Assembly (NCBI GenBank): GCA_045807785.1
Contig: JBJMGS010000419.1
Coordinates: 1 to 14,132, forward strand
Source of the DNA: JAIVGV01 sp045807785
GTDB taxonomy: Bacteria > Acidobacteriota > Blastocatellia > Pyrinomonadales > Pyrinomonadaceae
Reading direction: 5' to 3'
DNA length: 14,132 bases
The position numbers and the translations under genes were made by a program. The first letter of the stretch is position 1. Each line of letters opens with the position of its first letter. Below, piece after piece: positions 1-7,704 of the stretch. The notes under the pieces were generated by a model. The model was not told where the DNA came from, searched no databases, and saw only the letters and a list, made by a program, of their open reading frames with translations.

Positions 1-2112
1 CGCCATGAACTCCGCGTAGTGCGGACGGTCGTTCCTTGCGGGGTCGTTCTTGGTCGCCAACTCGGCTGGGGTGACGGGGCGCTGCCCCAAAGAGACCATG
101 TAGAGGTACATCACGTAGGAGCCTTTGGTCTGAAACTCGGGCGAGCGGAAGAAGTTGGCCGACAGAGCCCCACGCGTGTACTTCGTGCATTCGATGTCCG
201 ATGCCACGCACCCCGACAGGATGTTGAGGTAGAAGGAGAGCCCCTCCGGCTCCGGTTCTCTCAGGAGGAAGTCCAGGTACTGCTGGCGGATGAAGAACGG
301 CGCGTTGTCGATGGGGTTGGGCTCGCCCACCCCGTCGTTGTCCGTGATCGTGACGGTGGCGGAGGAGGTCGTGCCGAGCGCGCCGCCCACCGGGTTCGAG
401 AGCGTGACGGTGAACGTCTCGTTGCCCTCGACGTAGGAGTCGTCCGTCACGGGCACGATGAAGGTCTTCGACGACTCCCCGACGCTGAACGAGAGCGTGC
501 CCCGCACCGCCGTGTAGTCGCAGCGCTCGGAGGCGAGCCCCGTGTTTGTGTTGCACTGCACCAGTCCGTTGTCGGGCAGCGTGGCGTAGTCCACACTTGA
601 CGCGGCGGAGAGATCGCCCGTGCGTGTGACTGTCAGCGTTACGTGGTTGGCCGCGTCACCCTCCGTGTATGGGTAGTTCGTCTGACTGAAGGCGAGCGTC
701 GCGGTCGGCGAGGTGGTGCCGCTCAGTGTGAGCGTGTACGAGCCGGTCGCGCCCGTCGAGCCCGCGACATCCGGGACGGCTGCGTTGGCATAGATGGTGT
801 AAATGCCCGTCGTGGGCAGCACGCCGGTAAAGGCGCGCTTGCCCGAAGGGAGGTGCGCGTTCGTCCCGCCGCCGCCGTCGTTGTCCTCGTCCAGATTCGC
901 GCCGGTGGGCGAGAGTAGAAAGAGGTAGGGGTCGAGTTGCGACTGCGACGTCATCGTGACGCTGATCGTCTGACCGGCGATGCCGCTGAAGGTGTACACG
1001 TCGATGTAAGACGAATCAACCGGCACGCGGCAGTCGCCGGGCTGGAGCGAGCCCTTCGCAGGCTGGCCAGAGTTGATCGTCGTGGACGGGCAGGCGTTCG
1101 CGTCGAGACCCATGATCAGGGTGTAGCTGCCAGTCTCGCCCCCTAACCTCGAGTTGGCGATGATGAGATAGGTGCCCGTCTGCGGGAGGCGCGCACTCGT
1201 GGTGCTGGCGCCCGCGGGGATGCGCGCGTTGGTGCTGCCGCCGCCGACGCCGTCGTCGTCGCGCGCCAGCTCGTCGCCGTCGGGAGCGATGAGGAAGAGG
1301 AACGCGTCGAACGAGGCGTTCATCTGGATGGCGATCTGCTGACCCGCCGTGCCGTTATAAGTGTACACGTCGTAGAAGGAGCCGTCGTCGCTGCGGGTGC
1401 AGTCGCCATTGGCGAGAGTGCCGGCCTTGGTGACGACGCCGCTGGGGCCGGGGCCGGGCTGGATCTGGGTGGAGGTCTGCGTGCAGGCGCCCCCGCCCGT
1501 CAGACTCAACGTGTAATTTCCCGTCGCGCCCGCGGCGAAAGAGTTGGCGAGGATCGTGTAGGTCCCGGTCGAAGGGAGTGTCAAGTTGGCGATCTGCGAG
1601 TTGGTATTGGTGTTGCTGATATCGTCGTTCTGGATGGTTGAATCGCCGATGGTCGTCTCGCCGGGCTTCATCAGGTAGAGGTAGGTGTCGAACTGCGAAG
1701 AGGTCATCGTGATGACGATCTGCTGCCCCGCCGTGCCGCTGAAGGTGTACGAGTCGTAGAACGAGCCGTCGATGGGGTTCTTGCAGTCGCCGCTGGTGAG
1801 GGCGCCGTTGATGGGCGTGCCGAAACTGATCGTGCCGGTGTCGGCGCAGCCGAGCACCTGCGGCGTCACGCCGCCGCCCGTGAGTGCCGCCGACTTCGCG
1901 CCGCCCTCCTTGACCTTGCCCAAACCGTGAATCGCGGGCGCGACCTTCTCTGTGCCGGACGCCTGCTTCCCGGAGCCTCCCGACCCCTTCTGCTGCGCCC
2001 GCGCGCCAAAGGGCGCGAGCGCGCCAGCAACGAGCACGCACGCCACGGTCAGAGCCAGCAACCTCACGCCGAAACGCCGCGCGCTCAGCCCGCCAAACTT
2101 CACAGTCTTCAT
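1..2112 (-). CDS. Secreted PPC-repeat / Calx-beta / DUF4214 protein (C-terminus beyond window)
   Basis: The frame is open for 704 codons from the ATG at 2112 to the left edge, so the C-terminus is missing. It begins with a long signal peptide (positive start, hydrophobic core about residues 17-35, ARA|QQ cleavage near 39). A G/K/S-rich linker is followed by three tandem PPC-type beta domains, roughly residues 89-206, 210-336 and 341-465. Each has a Cys start, a GDC motif, a YD/D-x-YTF-like strand with G-x-AGQ, and a late TGxYT strand. A Calx-beta domain follows (about 468-592, ending in TITDND), then a DUF4214 domain (from about 603: FFIRQQYLDFLLREPEPEG and FFRSPEF). PPC and Calx-beta domains are adhesion or Ca-binding modules of exported proteins, and DUF4214 often ends such proteins in acidobacteria. 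No catalytic domain is visible. The ten mature cysteines form five close pairs, suggesting disulfides. Export is well supported; the exact role is unknown. A GAGAGG ribosome site supports the start. Confidence 0.88.
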   Translation of the reverse strand, partial: MKTVKFGGLSARRFGVRLLALTVACVLVAGALAPFGARAQQKGSGGSGKQASGTEKVAPAIHGLGKVKEGGAKSAALTGGGVTPQVLGCADTGTISFGTPINGALTSGDCKNPIDGSFYDSYTFSGTAGQQIVITMTSSQFDTYLYLMKPGETTIGDSTIQNDDISNTNTNSQIANLTLPSTGTYTILANSFAAGATGNYTLSLTGGGACTQTSTQIQPGPGPSGVVTKAGTLANGDCTRSDDGSFYDVYTYNGTAGQQIAIQMNASFDAFLFLIAPDGDELARDDDGVGGGSTNARIPAGASTTSARLPQTGTYLIIANSRLGGETGSYTLIMGLDANACPSTTINSGQPAKGSLQPGDCRVPVDSSYIDVYTFSGIAGQTISVTMTSQSQLDPYLFLLSPTGANLDEDNDGGGGTNAHLPSGKRAFTGVLPTTGIYTIYANAAVPDVAGSTGATGSYTLTLSGTTSPTATLAFSQTNYPYTEGDAANHVTLTVTRTGDLSAASSVDYATLPDNGLVQCNTNTGLASERCDYTAVRGTLSFSVGESSKTFIVPVTDDSYVEGNETFTVTLSNPVGGALGTTSSATVTITDNDGVGEPNPIDNAPFFIRQQYLDFLLREPEPEGLSFYLNILSGCVASDIECTKYTRGALSANFFRSPEFQTKGSYVMYLYMVSLGQRPVTPAELATKNDPARNDRPHYAEFMA

Positions 2113-2487
2113 GTAAAACCTCTCAACCGTCAGAAACCTGTCGACCCGCGCTCCGCAGTCGCGGGCACGCTTTAGACGCCGGCGCGACGCTCAACTTCAG
2201 ACGCTTCGACACACACTCGCGCCGCCATCATGTTCGCTCGAAGGAGGTAATTTTGTAGTCAGGAGAATAACGCTCCTGCGCTCGGAGGGGTGTGCGAGTT
2301 ACAGTGAGCAGGTGCTGGGCCGCGCCGCCAAACATTCCATCCATCCCGGTCAGGCGGTACGGTAAAGCTCAAAGAACCGGACGCCGGGAACGGTTACTCT
2401 AAAGGGAGCCCTCCGGTGCGGTCAAGTGACCAAGAAGTCCGTTAATAGATGCGTCCCGCGCCCCCCCGGTTGCAGCCCTTCGCGCCC
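2113..2487. other. 375-nt intergenic region with no convincing gene
   Basis: This gap separates the idh stop from the start of the secreted protein, both on the minus strand. It should hold the idh 3' end and the promoter and leader of the secreted gene. No clear -35/-10 pair stands out. The most AT-rich patch is near 2249-2275. Two weak minus-strand hairpins are visible. One is a 5-bp stem, 2391-2395 with 2375-2379, followed by CTTT, a poor candidate terminator for idh. The other is a 6-bp stem, 2160-2165 with 2145-2150, in the leader. A 19-codon minus-strand frame (2231 to 2172) lacks a ribosome site and is not called as a gene. Confidence 0.5.
2119..2124 (-). promoter_or_regulatory. Ribosome binding site of the secreted PPC/Calx-beta protein
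   Basis: On the minus strand GAGAGG lies 6 nt before the ATG at 2112. It fixes the start of a gene whose long reading frame is open to the window edge. It is one of the few clear Shine-Dalgarno sites in this window. Confidence 0.6.
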
Positions 2488-3486
2488 TCACAGCGCCGCG
2501 ATGATCGCCGCGGCGAACTCCATCGTCTTGGCCGAGCCGCCGATGTCGCGCGTGCGCACCTCGCCGTCGCGGAAGACTTTGAGCATCGCGGCCTCGACGC
2601 GATCCGCCGCGTCGCGCTCGCCGAGGTGGCGCAGCATGAGGATGCCGGATTGCAGCACGGCGGTCGGGTTGGCGATGCCCTGCCCGGCGATGTCCGGCGC
2701 GCTGCCATGCACCGCCTCGAAGACCGCGCCCTGCTCGCCGATATTCGCGCCGGGGACGAGCCCCAGCCCCCCGATGAGTCCGGCGCACAGATCGGAGACG
2801 ATGTCGCCGTAGAGGTTCTCCAACAGCATCACGTCAAACTGTTCGGGGCGCATGACGAGCTGCATGCAGGCGTTATCCACGATCTTGTCGTCGGCCTCGA
2901 TTTCGGGAAAGTCCTTCGACACCTCGCGGAAGCATTCGAGGAAGAGCCCGTCGGAGAGCTTCATGATGTTCGCCTTGTGCACGGCGGTCACTTTCTTGCG
3001 CCCCTCGCGCCGCGCGTACTCGAAGGCGAACTTCGAGACACGCGTCGAAGCCTTCGCCGTGATGATCTTGATGCTCTCGACGACGCCGGGGACGACGACG
3101 TGCTCGATGCCCGAATACAGGTCCTCCGTGTTCTCGCGCACGACGACGAGGTCGAGTTCCGGGTAGCGCGAAGGCACGTTGGGGAGCGCGCGCACGGGCC
3201 TCAGGTTCGCGTAGAGATCGAGCGCCTTGCGCAAGCCCACGTTGACGGACGTGAAGCCCTTGCCGACGGGCGTCGTGATGGGACCTTTCAGCGCGACCCG
3301 GTTGCGCTTGATCGATTCGAGCAGATCGTCGGGCAAGGTCGTCCCGAAATGTTCGAGCGCCTGCGCGCCCGCGTAGTGCGTCTCCCACTCGACTTCGACG
3401 CCCGTCGCCTCGATGATCCGCACCACGGCGGAGGTGACTTCCGGCCCGATGCCATCGCCCGGAATGAGTGTGATAGTATGTTTCAT
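2488..3486 (-). CDS. NAD-dependent isocitrate dehydrogenase (isocitrate/isopropylmalate dehydrogenase family)
   Basis: This 332-residue protein is full length for the short, homodimer-type beta-decarboxylating dehydrogenases. It should oxidise isocitrate to 2-oxoglutarate with loss of CO2 in the cytoplasmic TCA cycle. Visible motifs are IPGDGIGPEV near the start, the substrate loop with S80, N82 and R86, LYANLRP with R96, VVRENTEDLYSGIEH with R117 and Y124, the catalytic lysine K171 in AVHKANIM, and metal-binding aspartates D204, D228 and D232. The S-x-N-x-x-x-R loop fits isocitrate rather than isopropylmalate. GSAPDIAG puts Asp265-Ile266 where NADP enzymes carry Lys-Tyr, which argues for NAD. 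Homoisocitrate or tartrate dehydrogenase is a less likely alternative. The start lies only 4 nt from a heptamer repeat array and has no evident Shine-Dalgarno site. No metabolic partner gene is adjacent. Confidence 0.9.
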   Translation of the reverse strand: MKHTITLIPGDGIGPEVTSAVVRIIEATGVEVEWETHYAGAQALEHFGTTLPDDLLESIKRNRVALKGPITTPVGKGFTSVNVGLRKALDLYANLRPVRALPNVPSRYPELDLVVVRENTEDLYSGIEHVVVPGVVESIKIITAKASTRVSKFAFEYARREGRKKVTAVHKANIMKLSDGLFLECFREVSKDFPEIEADDKIVDNACMQLVMRPEQFDVMLLENLYGDIVSDLCAGLIGGLGLVPGANIGEQGAVFEAVHGSAPDIAGQGIANPTAVLQSGILMLRHLGERDAADRVEAAMLKVFRDGEVRTRDIGGSAKTMEFAAAIIAAL

Positions 3487-3490
3487 AAGA

Positions 3491-3573
3491 AGCTTTTAGC
3501 CGTTAGCTATTAGCAATCAGCCACACCGCAATCAAAGTTCCGGCTGAACGCTGAGTGCTGATTGCTTTTTTTT
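3491..3573. repeat. Inverted heptamer tandem repeat element (locus A) with T-tract
   Basis: The left arm is four consecutive 7-nt units beginning AGC, at 3491, 3498, 3505 and 3512, plus a partial unit. The right arm has units beginning GCT at 3543, 3550, 3557 and 3564. The innermost left unit and outermost right unit form a perfect 10-bp inverted repeat, AGCAATCAGC at 3512-3521 and GCTGATTGCT at 3557-3566, enclosing 35 nt. Eight T residues (3566-3573) follow the right arm, so in the plus direction it resembles an intrinsic terminator, although no plus-strand gene lies upstream. The element fills most of the gap between divergent idh and thiO and starts 4 nt from the idh start codon. It resembles the short tandemly repeated heptamers known from cyanobacteria. 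Confidence 0.75.
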
Positions 3574-3600
3574 CATCATAGCAGCAACTTTGCGAAACGC

Positions 3601-3607
3601 GGAAGGG
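3601..3607 (+). promoter_or_regulatory. Probable ribosome binding site of thiO, deciding a GTG start
   Basis: GGAAGGG lies 9 nt before the GTG at 3617. The competing in-frame TTG at 3590 has no purine-rich site before it. The GTG start also places the GxGxxG dinucleotide fold about seven residues from the N-terminus, as is usual for this oxidase family. Confidence 0.5.
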
Positions 3608-3616
3608 TCGAGAGGG

Positions 3617-4849
3617 GTGGCGGACGCGGTCGTACTCGGGGGCGGGGTCGCGGGGCTGGCGGTGGCAAGAGAGCTGGCGCTGCGCGGCGCGCGCACGACG
3701 CTCGTCGAGCGCGGTCAGTTGGGCGCGGAGGCTTCGTGGGCTGCCGCCGGGATGCTCGCGCCGCAGATCGAGGCGGACGGGCGCGACGACTTCTTCGACT
3801 TCGCCTGCGAGAGCCGCGACGCCTACCCGGCCTTCGCCGACGCGCTCCTCGCCGAGACGGGCATCGACATCGAACTCGATTGCACCGGCACGCTCCACCT
3901 CGCCTTCACCGAAGAGGACGAGCGCGAGAACGAGCGACGCTATGAGTGGCAACATCGCGCGGGTCTCATCGTCGAGCGCCTGACGGCTGAAGAGGTGTGC
4001 GAGATCGAGCCGCGACTCTCGCCGCGCGTCCGCTCGGCGCTCAGGTTCGCGCGCGCGTGGCAGGTCGAGAACCGACGACTGTGCGCGGCGCTCGCGCGCT
4101 CGGCGCGGCGGGGCGGCGTCGAAATTCTCGAAGGGACTGAGGCGCGCTCCGTCGTCACTGCGCGCGGTCGCGTCGCTGGGGTCGAGACGGCGCGCGGTCG
4201 CATCGACGCGGGCGCGGTCGTCGTCGCCTGCGGCGCGTGGTCGTCGCTGCTGCCCTGCGTCGAAGACGGCGCGCCCACACGCGCGACCGACACGCAGGGT
4301 GCGGAAGCGCACGAACGCGCCGACTCGTCTCCGGCTGACGCATCGCACACGGACGACGCCAACGCGCTCCGCGCGCCGCGCATCGAACCCGTGCGCGGCC
4401 AGATTCTCTGCTTCGCGATGAACGACGCAGAGAGACTTACGCGCCACGTCGTCTATAGCCCGAGCGGCTACATAGTCCCGCGCCGCGACGGGCGACTGCT
4501 CGCGGGCACGACCGTCGAGCGCGCGGGCTTCGACAAATCCGTGACCGACGAAGGCCGGCGCGCGATCCGTGCATACGCGACCGAGATCGCGCCCGCCGTC
4601 GCCGGGCTGGAACTCACGGACGAGTGGGCCGGACTGAGGCCGCGCGCGGCGGACGACCTGCCCGTGCTCGGCGCGTCCGCAGAGATCGAGCATCTCTTCT
4701 ACGCCACCGGGCACTACCGCAACGGCATCCTGCTCGCGCCTCTGACCGGCACGCTCGTCGCCGATCTGGTCATGACGGGCGAGACGCCCGCGCCGCTCGC
4801 GCCCTTCTCCCCGGCGCGCTTCCACCGCGCCGCGTCGCACGCCGTCTGA
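3617..4849 (+). CDS. thiO: Glycine oxidase ThiO (FAD-dependent amine oxidase, DAO family)
   Basis: This 410-residue FAD protein is expected to oxidise glycine to iminoacetate (dehydroglycine), the precursor used with ThiG to build the thiazole of thiamine. It opens directly with the FAD-binding motif GGGVAGLAVARELA (from residue 8). Further family blocks are EASWAAAGMLAPQ (about 38-50), VACGAWSSLL (about 203-212), IEPVRGQ (about 256-262), GYIVPRRDGRLLAGTT (about 284-299), GLRPRAADDLPVLG (about 339-352) and the strongly ThiO-like GHYRNGILLAP (about 365-375). The GTG at 3617 is preferred; a TTG at 3590 would add nine residues. Between GAWSSLL and IEPVRGQ there is a hydrophilic segment of about 40 residues rich in A, D, T and S, where the family usually has a short linker. 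No other thiamine gene is in the window, and no thiamine riboswitch was recognised upstream. Another DAO-type oxidase is the main alternative. Confidence 0.85.
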   Translation: MADAVVLGGGVAGLAVARELALRGARTTLVERGQLGAEASWAAAGMLAPQIEADGRDDFFDFACESRDAYPAFADALLAETGIDIELDCTGTLHLAFTEEDERENERRYEWQHRAGLIVERLTAEEVCEIEPRLSPRVRSALRFARAWQVENRRLCAALARSARRGGVEILEGTEARSVVTARGRVAGVETARGRIDAGAVVVACGAWSSLLPCVEDGAPTRATDTQGAEAHERADSSPADASHTDDANALRAPRIEPVRGQILCFAMNDAERLTRHVVYSPSGYIVPRRDGRLLAGTTVERAGFDKSVTDEGRRAIRAYATEIAPAVAGLELTDEWAGLRPRAADDLPVLGASAEIEHLFYATGHYRNGILLAPLTGTLVADLVMTGETPAPLAPFSPARFHRAASHAV

Positions 4850-4874
4850 GCCGCGCTGCCAAAGAAGGCGCGGC
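4850..4874 (+). terminator. Weak hairpin after thiO
   Basis: A perfect 7-bp stem, GCCGCGC (4850-4856) and GCGCGGC (4868-4874), with an 11-nt loop starts right after the thiO stop. There is no T-tract behind it, so it may slow or process transcripts rather than terminate them. It is the only candidate boundary between thiO and the redox cluster. Confidence 0.3.
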
Positions 4875-4919
4875 GCACGACATATCGCTTTCGTCATTGA
4901 AATAATTTTTCAAACGCTC

Positions 4920-6299
4920 ATGGCTTTAACCAAACCACAGTCACTTTCCTTCCTCGCGCGTCGCCTGCTTTTGCTCGCATCGCTCGTCACGGTGTGCGCG
5001 CTGCCCGCCGTCGCTCAGCAGCGCGACGCGGCGGGCGGCGTGCCCGCGTCGTCTGGCGAAAAGAGCGCCGCGCAGTTGTACGAGGAAGCGGCGGGCTACA
5101 CGCGGAAGAAGTATGAGGAGCTTGAGCGCGAAGGCTTCCGCTACGAGCCGAAGCTGGCGGCGCAGGTCGAAGCCGAAGAGCACGCCGTCGCCGCGCGCAA
5201 CGCCGACGCGCTCGCCGCACGCACCGGTCTCACTTCCGCAGACAAGTTCTACCTCGGTCAACTGCAAAGCCTCGCCGACGATTCACCCCGCGCCGTCGAG
5301 ACGATGCGCGCATTCCTGCGCGAGACGCCCGGCGCGACGCACGAGCAGCAACAGATCGCACGGTTCGTCATCGCGCTCCAACTGGCGAAGAAAGGCACTG
5401 TGGCAGAGGAGTCTGAGGCGGCGCTCGCCGCATACCTCGCAGCTGACGCGCCACCTTCCTACGAGCGCCGCTACCGTCTGGAGACGCAGTTCGCGCGAGC
5501 CTCGCGCGAGCGGGGACTGCGCGAGCGTGTGATCGAACATGCGCGGGCAGCGCTTGAGGCGGCGAGACTGTTGAACGCGAATGGCACGCTCGACGCCGTG
5601 ACGCGCGACGAGATGATCTACCGCGCCGGACAGACGCTGGCCGAGACGCTCAACGAAGTGAACCGCACGGGCGAGGCGATCAGCGTGCTGCAAGAACTGC
5701 GACGCCTGAGCGTCAGCTTCCCTTCAGCCGATCTCTACCGCCGCGCGACGCTCCTGCTCGGTCGCATCGTCCCGGCGGTCGGCTACATGACGAAGCGTGA
5801 CGATCCGCTCTTCGACTCTGCGACGGGCGCGCGCACCGCGCCGGAGATCGAAGTCAAAGACTGGATCGATCAGAAGCCGACGACGCTCGCGGGGGAGCGC
5901 GGTCGCGTCGTGCTGCTCGACTTCTGGGCGACGTGGTGCGCGCCGTGTCAGGCGGCGCTCCCCTCGATGGGCGAGTGGCAGAAGAAGTATAAGGATCGCG
6001 GTTTGACGATCATCGCTTTCACGCAGTACCACGACGAGACCGTGAACGGGCGCGCGGTGAAGACGCGGAAGGAGTTTGACGCGCTCCGCAGCTTCCGCCG
6101 CGCGAACCGACTGCCCTTCGGCGTCGCCGCCGCCGACACGCTCGCGACCGCCGCGCGCTACAACGTCACCTCGATCCCCGCCGCCATCCTCATCGACCGC
6201 CGCGGCGTCGTGCGCTACCTGAGCGTCGGCTCGAACGGCGACGATCTCAAAGAGATCGAACAGATGATCGTCAAACTCCTCGACGAGCCCGGCAATTAA
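4920..6299 (+). CDS. Secreted TlpA-family thiol-disulfide protein with helical N-terminal domain (paralog 1)
   Basis: This 459-residue protein has a signal peptide (hydrophobic core about 12-31, AVA|QQ cleavage near 32), so it acts outside the cytoplasmic membrane. Residues about 46-285 form an Ala/Glu/Arg/Leu-rich helical region resembling TPR-like repeats, for which I recognise no named family. Residues about 308-455 are a TlpA/thioredoxin domain with the active site WCAPC (C340, C343), the cis-proline loop SIPAAILID (P420) and IDRRGVVRY. TlpA-like proteins reduce or relay disulfides in the envelope, for example in cytochrome c maturation. The gene begins 70 nt after thiO without a clear ribosome site and leads a four-gene same-strand redox cluster. 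It is a paralog of the next gene, with matching helical and thioredoxin domains and a shared W-I-x-QKPTTLA join. The thioredoxin call is secure; partner and direction of electron flow are inferred. Confidence 0.88.
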   Translation: MALTKPQSLSFLARRLLLLASLVTVCALPAVAQQRDAAGGVPASSGEKSAAQLYEEAAGYTRKKYEELEREGFRYEPKLAAQVEAEEHAVAARNADALAARTGLTSADKFYLGQLQSLADDSPRAVETMRAFLRETPGATHEQQQIARFVIALQLAKKGTVAEESEAALAAYLAADAPPSYERRYRLETQFARASRERGLRERVIEHARAALEAARLLNANGTLDAVTRDEMIYRAGQTLAETLNEVNRTGEAISVLQELRRLSVSFPSADLYRRATLLLGRIVPAVGYMTKRDDPLFDSATGARTAPEIEVKDWIDQKPTTLAGERGRVVLLDFWATWCAPCQAALPSMGEWQKKYKDRGLTIIAFTQYHDETVNGRAVKTRKEFDALRSFRRANRLPFGVAAADTLATAARYNVTSIPAAILIDRRGVVRYLSVGSNGDDLKEIEQMIVKLLDEPGN

Positions 6300-6300
6300 G

Positions 6301-7704
6301 ATGAGAAGTTTTCTCGCGCCCTCCGCGTGCGCCCTCGCCTTCCTGCTCTTTGTCTGCGTTGCGTCGCGCGCGCAAGAAGTGAGCACGAGCGATCAGAAAA
6401 GCATTAACGCGGCTCAACCCAAGACGGCGAGCCAGGTGTCGTCATCCGCCGACGCGGCGGCGATGTACGAGGATGCGTCGAAATACTTGGAGCGCAAGTT
6501 CGCCGAGTTCAATCGCGCGGGCACTCCTTACAGCCCTCAGCTCGAGCTGACGACGCGCCAGCAGCAGCGCGAACTTGCCGCCGCTTACGCCGCACGCCTC
6601 TCCGCGCGCGCGAAACTCAAGCCGGAAGACTATTACTTCATCGGCCTGCTCAACCAGATTGCCGGCAAGGCGGACGCCGTCGCCGAGCCGCTGCGCCACT
6701 TCCTCGCCGAGTCTGCGAAGCGGAAGGACGCCGACGCGCTCAAGCTTCAGAACGCGCGGCGCGTCGTCGCCGAGATGGCCGCGCGCGCTGGTCAATTCGA
6801 CGAGGCGGAGCGGCTGCTCGCCGACTACGCCGGGAGCGAGCCGCGCAACGCGCTCGATCTCTTCCGCCTGCGCGTCGCGCTCGCCGCTTCCTACGAGCAC
6901 GACAAGCGATTCGATCAGGCGTTGCCGCACGAGCGCGCCGCGTTCGAGGCGGCCAAAGCCGCCGAGACGACGAGCCGCGACTACGTCCAGCGCGCGCAAC
7001 TGATCAACTCGGCGGGCGTCATGCTGGCGAACCTGCTCCTCAAATCGAAGCGCGACGCGGAGGCGCTCGCCTTGATGAAAGAGCTGCTGAACTTCGGCCT
7101 CACGCTCCCCTCGGCGCACGTCTATGCGAACGCCGTCGAGCTGCTCACGGGCAGCGGGAACGCCATCTCTGTCGAGCAGTCAATCGCCGAGTCAGCGGCG
7201 CATACGGAAGTCGCGCCGGAGGTCGAGGTCGCGAAGTGGATCGAGCAGAAGCCGACGACGCTCGCCGCGCTGCGCGGTCAGGTCGTCGTGCTCGAATTCT
7301 GGGCGACGTGGTGCGAGCCGTGCCAGCAGACGATGCCGAGGTTGAAGCTGCTGCAAGACAAGTTTCGCGAGCGCGGGCTGGTCGTCGTCGGGCTGACGGA
7401 GCTGTATGGCGAGTCGGGTGGAAAATCCGTGACGCGCGAAGAGGAGCTGTCGGAGATCGCCGCCTTCCACAAGCGGCTGCGGCTGAGCTACGGCGTCGGC
7501 GTCGCCGCCACGGACGCCACCAACCTGCGCTACGGCGTGCGCGCGCTCCCCACCACGTTCCTCATCGACCGGCGCGGCGTCGTCCGCTACATCGACATCG
7601 GCGCGGACGAGGCGGGCACGACCGCCCTCGAAGGCGTCATCGAAAGTCTGCTGGACGAGAAAACAGCAGTGAGTGACCGGAAAATAGTGACGAGTGACAA
7701 GTGA
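6301..7704 (+). CDS. Secreted TlpA-family thiol-disulfide protein with helical N-terminal domain (paralog 2)
   Basis: This 467-residue protein starts one base after the stop of paralog 1, so the two are almost certainly co-transcribed and probably translationally coupled. A signal peptide (core about 8-22, SRA|QE near 24) is followed by the same helical domain as in paralog 1, about 50-285, with shared blocks such as YED/YEE, K-F/Y-x-E near 66, the Y-x-P-x-L block, and ARxxLxxxDxY. The thioredoxin domain (about 308-452) has WCEPC (C338, C341), cis-Pro in RALPTTFLID (P417) and IDRRGVVRY. An envelope disulfide reductase or relay role is inferred from the fold and neighbours. The last residues, after LLDEKTA, are encoded by the heptamer repeat that also forms the 36-bp hairpin downstream. 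This tail is probably an accident of repeat insertion into the 3' end of the gene. Confidence 0.88.
   Translation: MRSFLAPSACALAFLLFVCVASRAQEVSTSDQKSINAAQPKTASQVSSSADAAAMYEDASKYLERKFAEFNRAGTPYSPQLELTTRQQQRELAAAYAARLSARAKLKPEDYYFIGLLNQIAGKADAVAEPLRHFLAESAKRKDADALKLQNARRVVAEMAARAGQFDEAERLLADYAGSEPRNALDLFRLRVALAASYEHDKRFDQALPHERAAFEAAKAAETTSRDYVQRAQLINSAGVMLANLLLKSKRDAEALALMKELLNFGLTLPSAHVYANAVELLTGSGNAISVEQSIAESAAHTEVAPEVEVAKWIEQKPTTLAALRGQVVVLEFWATWCEPCQQTMPRLKLLQDKFRERGLVVVGLTELYGESGGKSVTREEELSEIAAFHKRLRLSYGVGVAATDATNLRYGVRALPTTFLIDRRGVVRYIDIGADEAGTTALEGVIESLLDEKTAVSDRKIVTSDK

Noticed and set aside
2172..2231. 19-residue minus-strand frame upstream of the secreted protein
   Set aside because: It has no ribosome site and no amino-acid pattern suggesting a leader peptide; this length is expected by chance.
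2239..2252. AAGGAGGT-like ribosome site on the plus strand
   Set aside because: The codons after it reach a stop at once and no plus-strand gene begins there, so it is a chance match.
2449..3513. 354-codon plus-strand open frame opposite idh
   Set aside because: The minus-strand frame gives a complete, motif-perfect isocitrate dehydrogenase; the opposite frame has no domain and is a codon-bias shadow.
3557..3573. Intrinsic terminator in the plus direction at heptamer locus A
   Set aside because: The stem plus eight T residues looks right, but no plus-strand gene lies upstream, so it is kept as part of the repeat element rather than called as a terminator.
3503..4897. 464-codon minus-strand open frame across the whole thiO gene
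   Set aside because: It is the antisense shadow of a clear ThiO coding frame. Its translation is Arg/Ala-rich without any recognisable domain, as expected opposite GC-rich genes.
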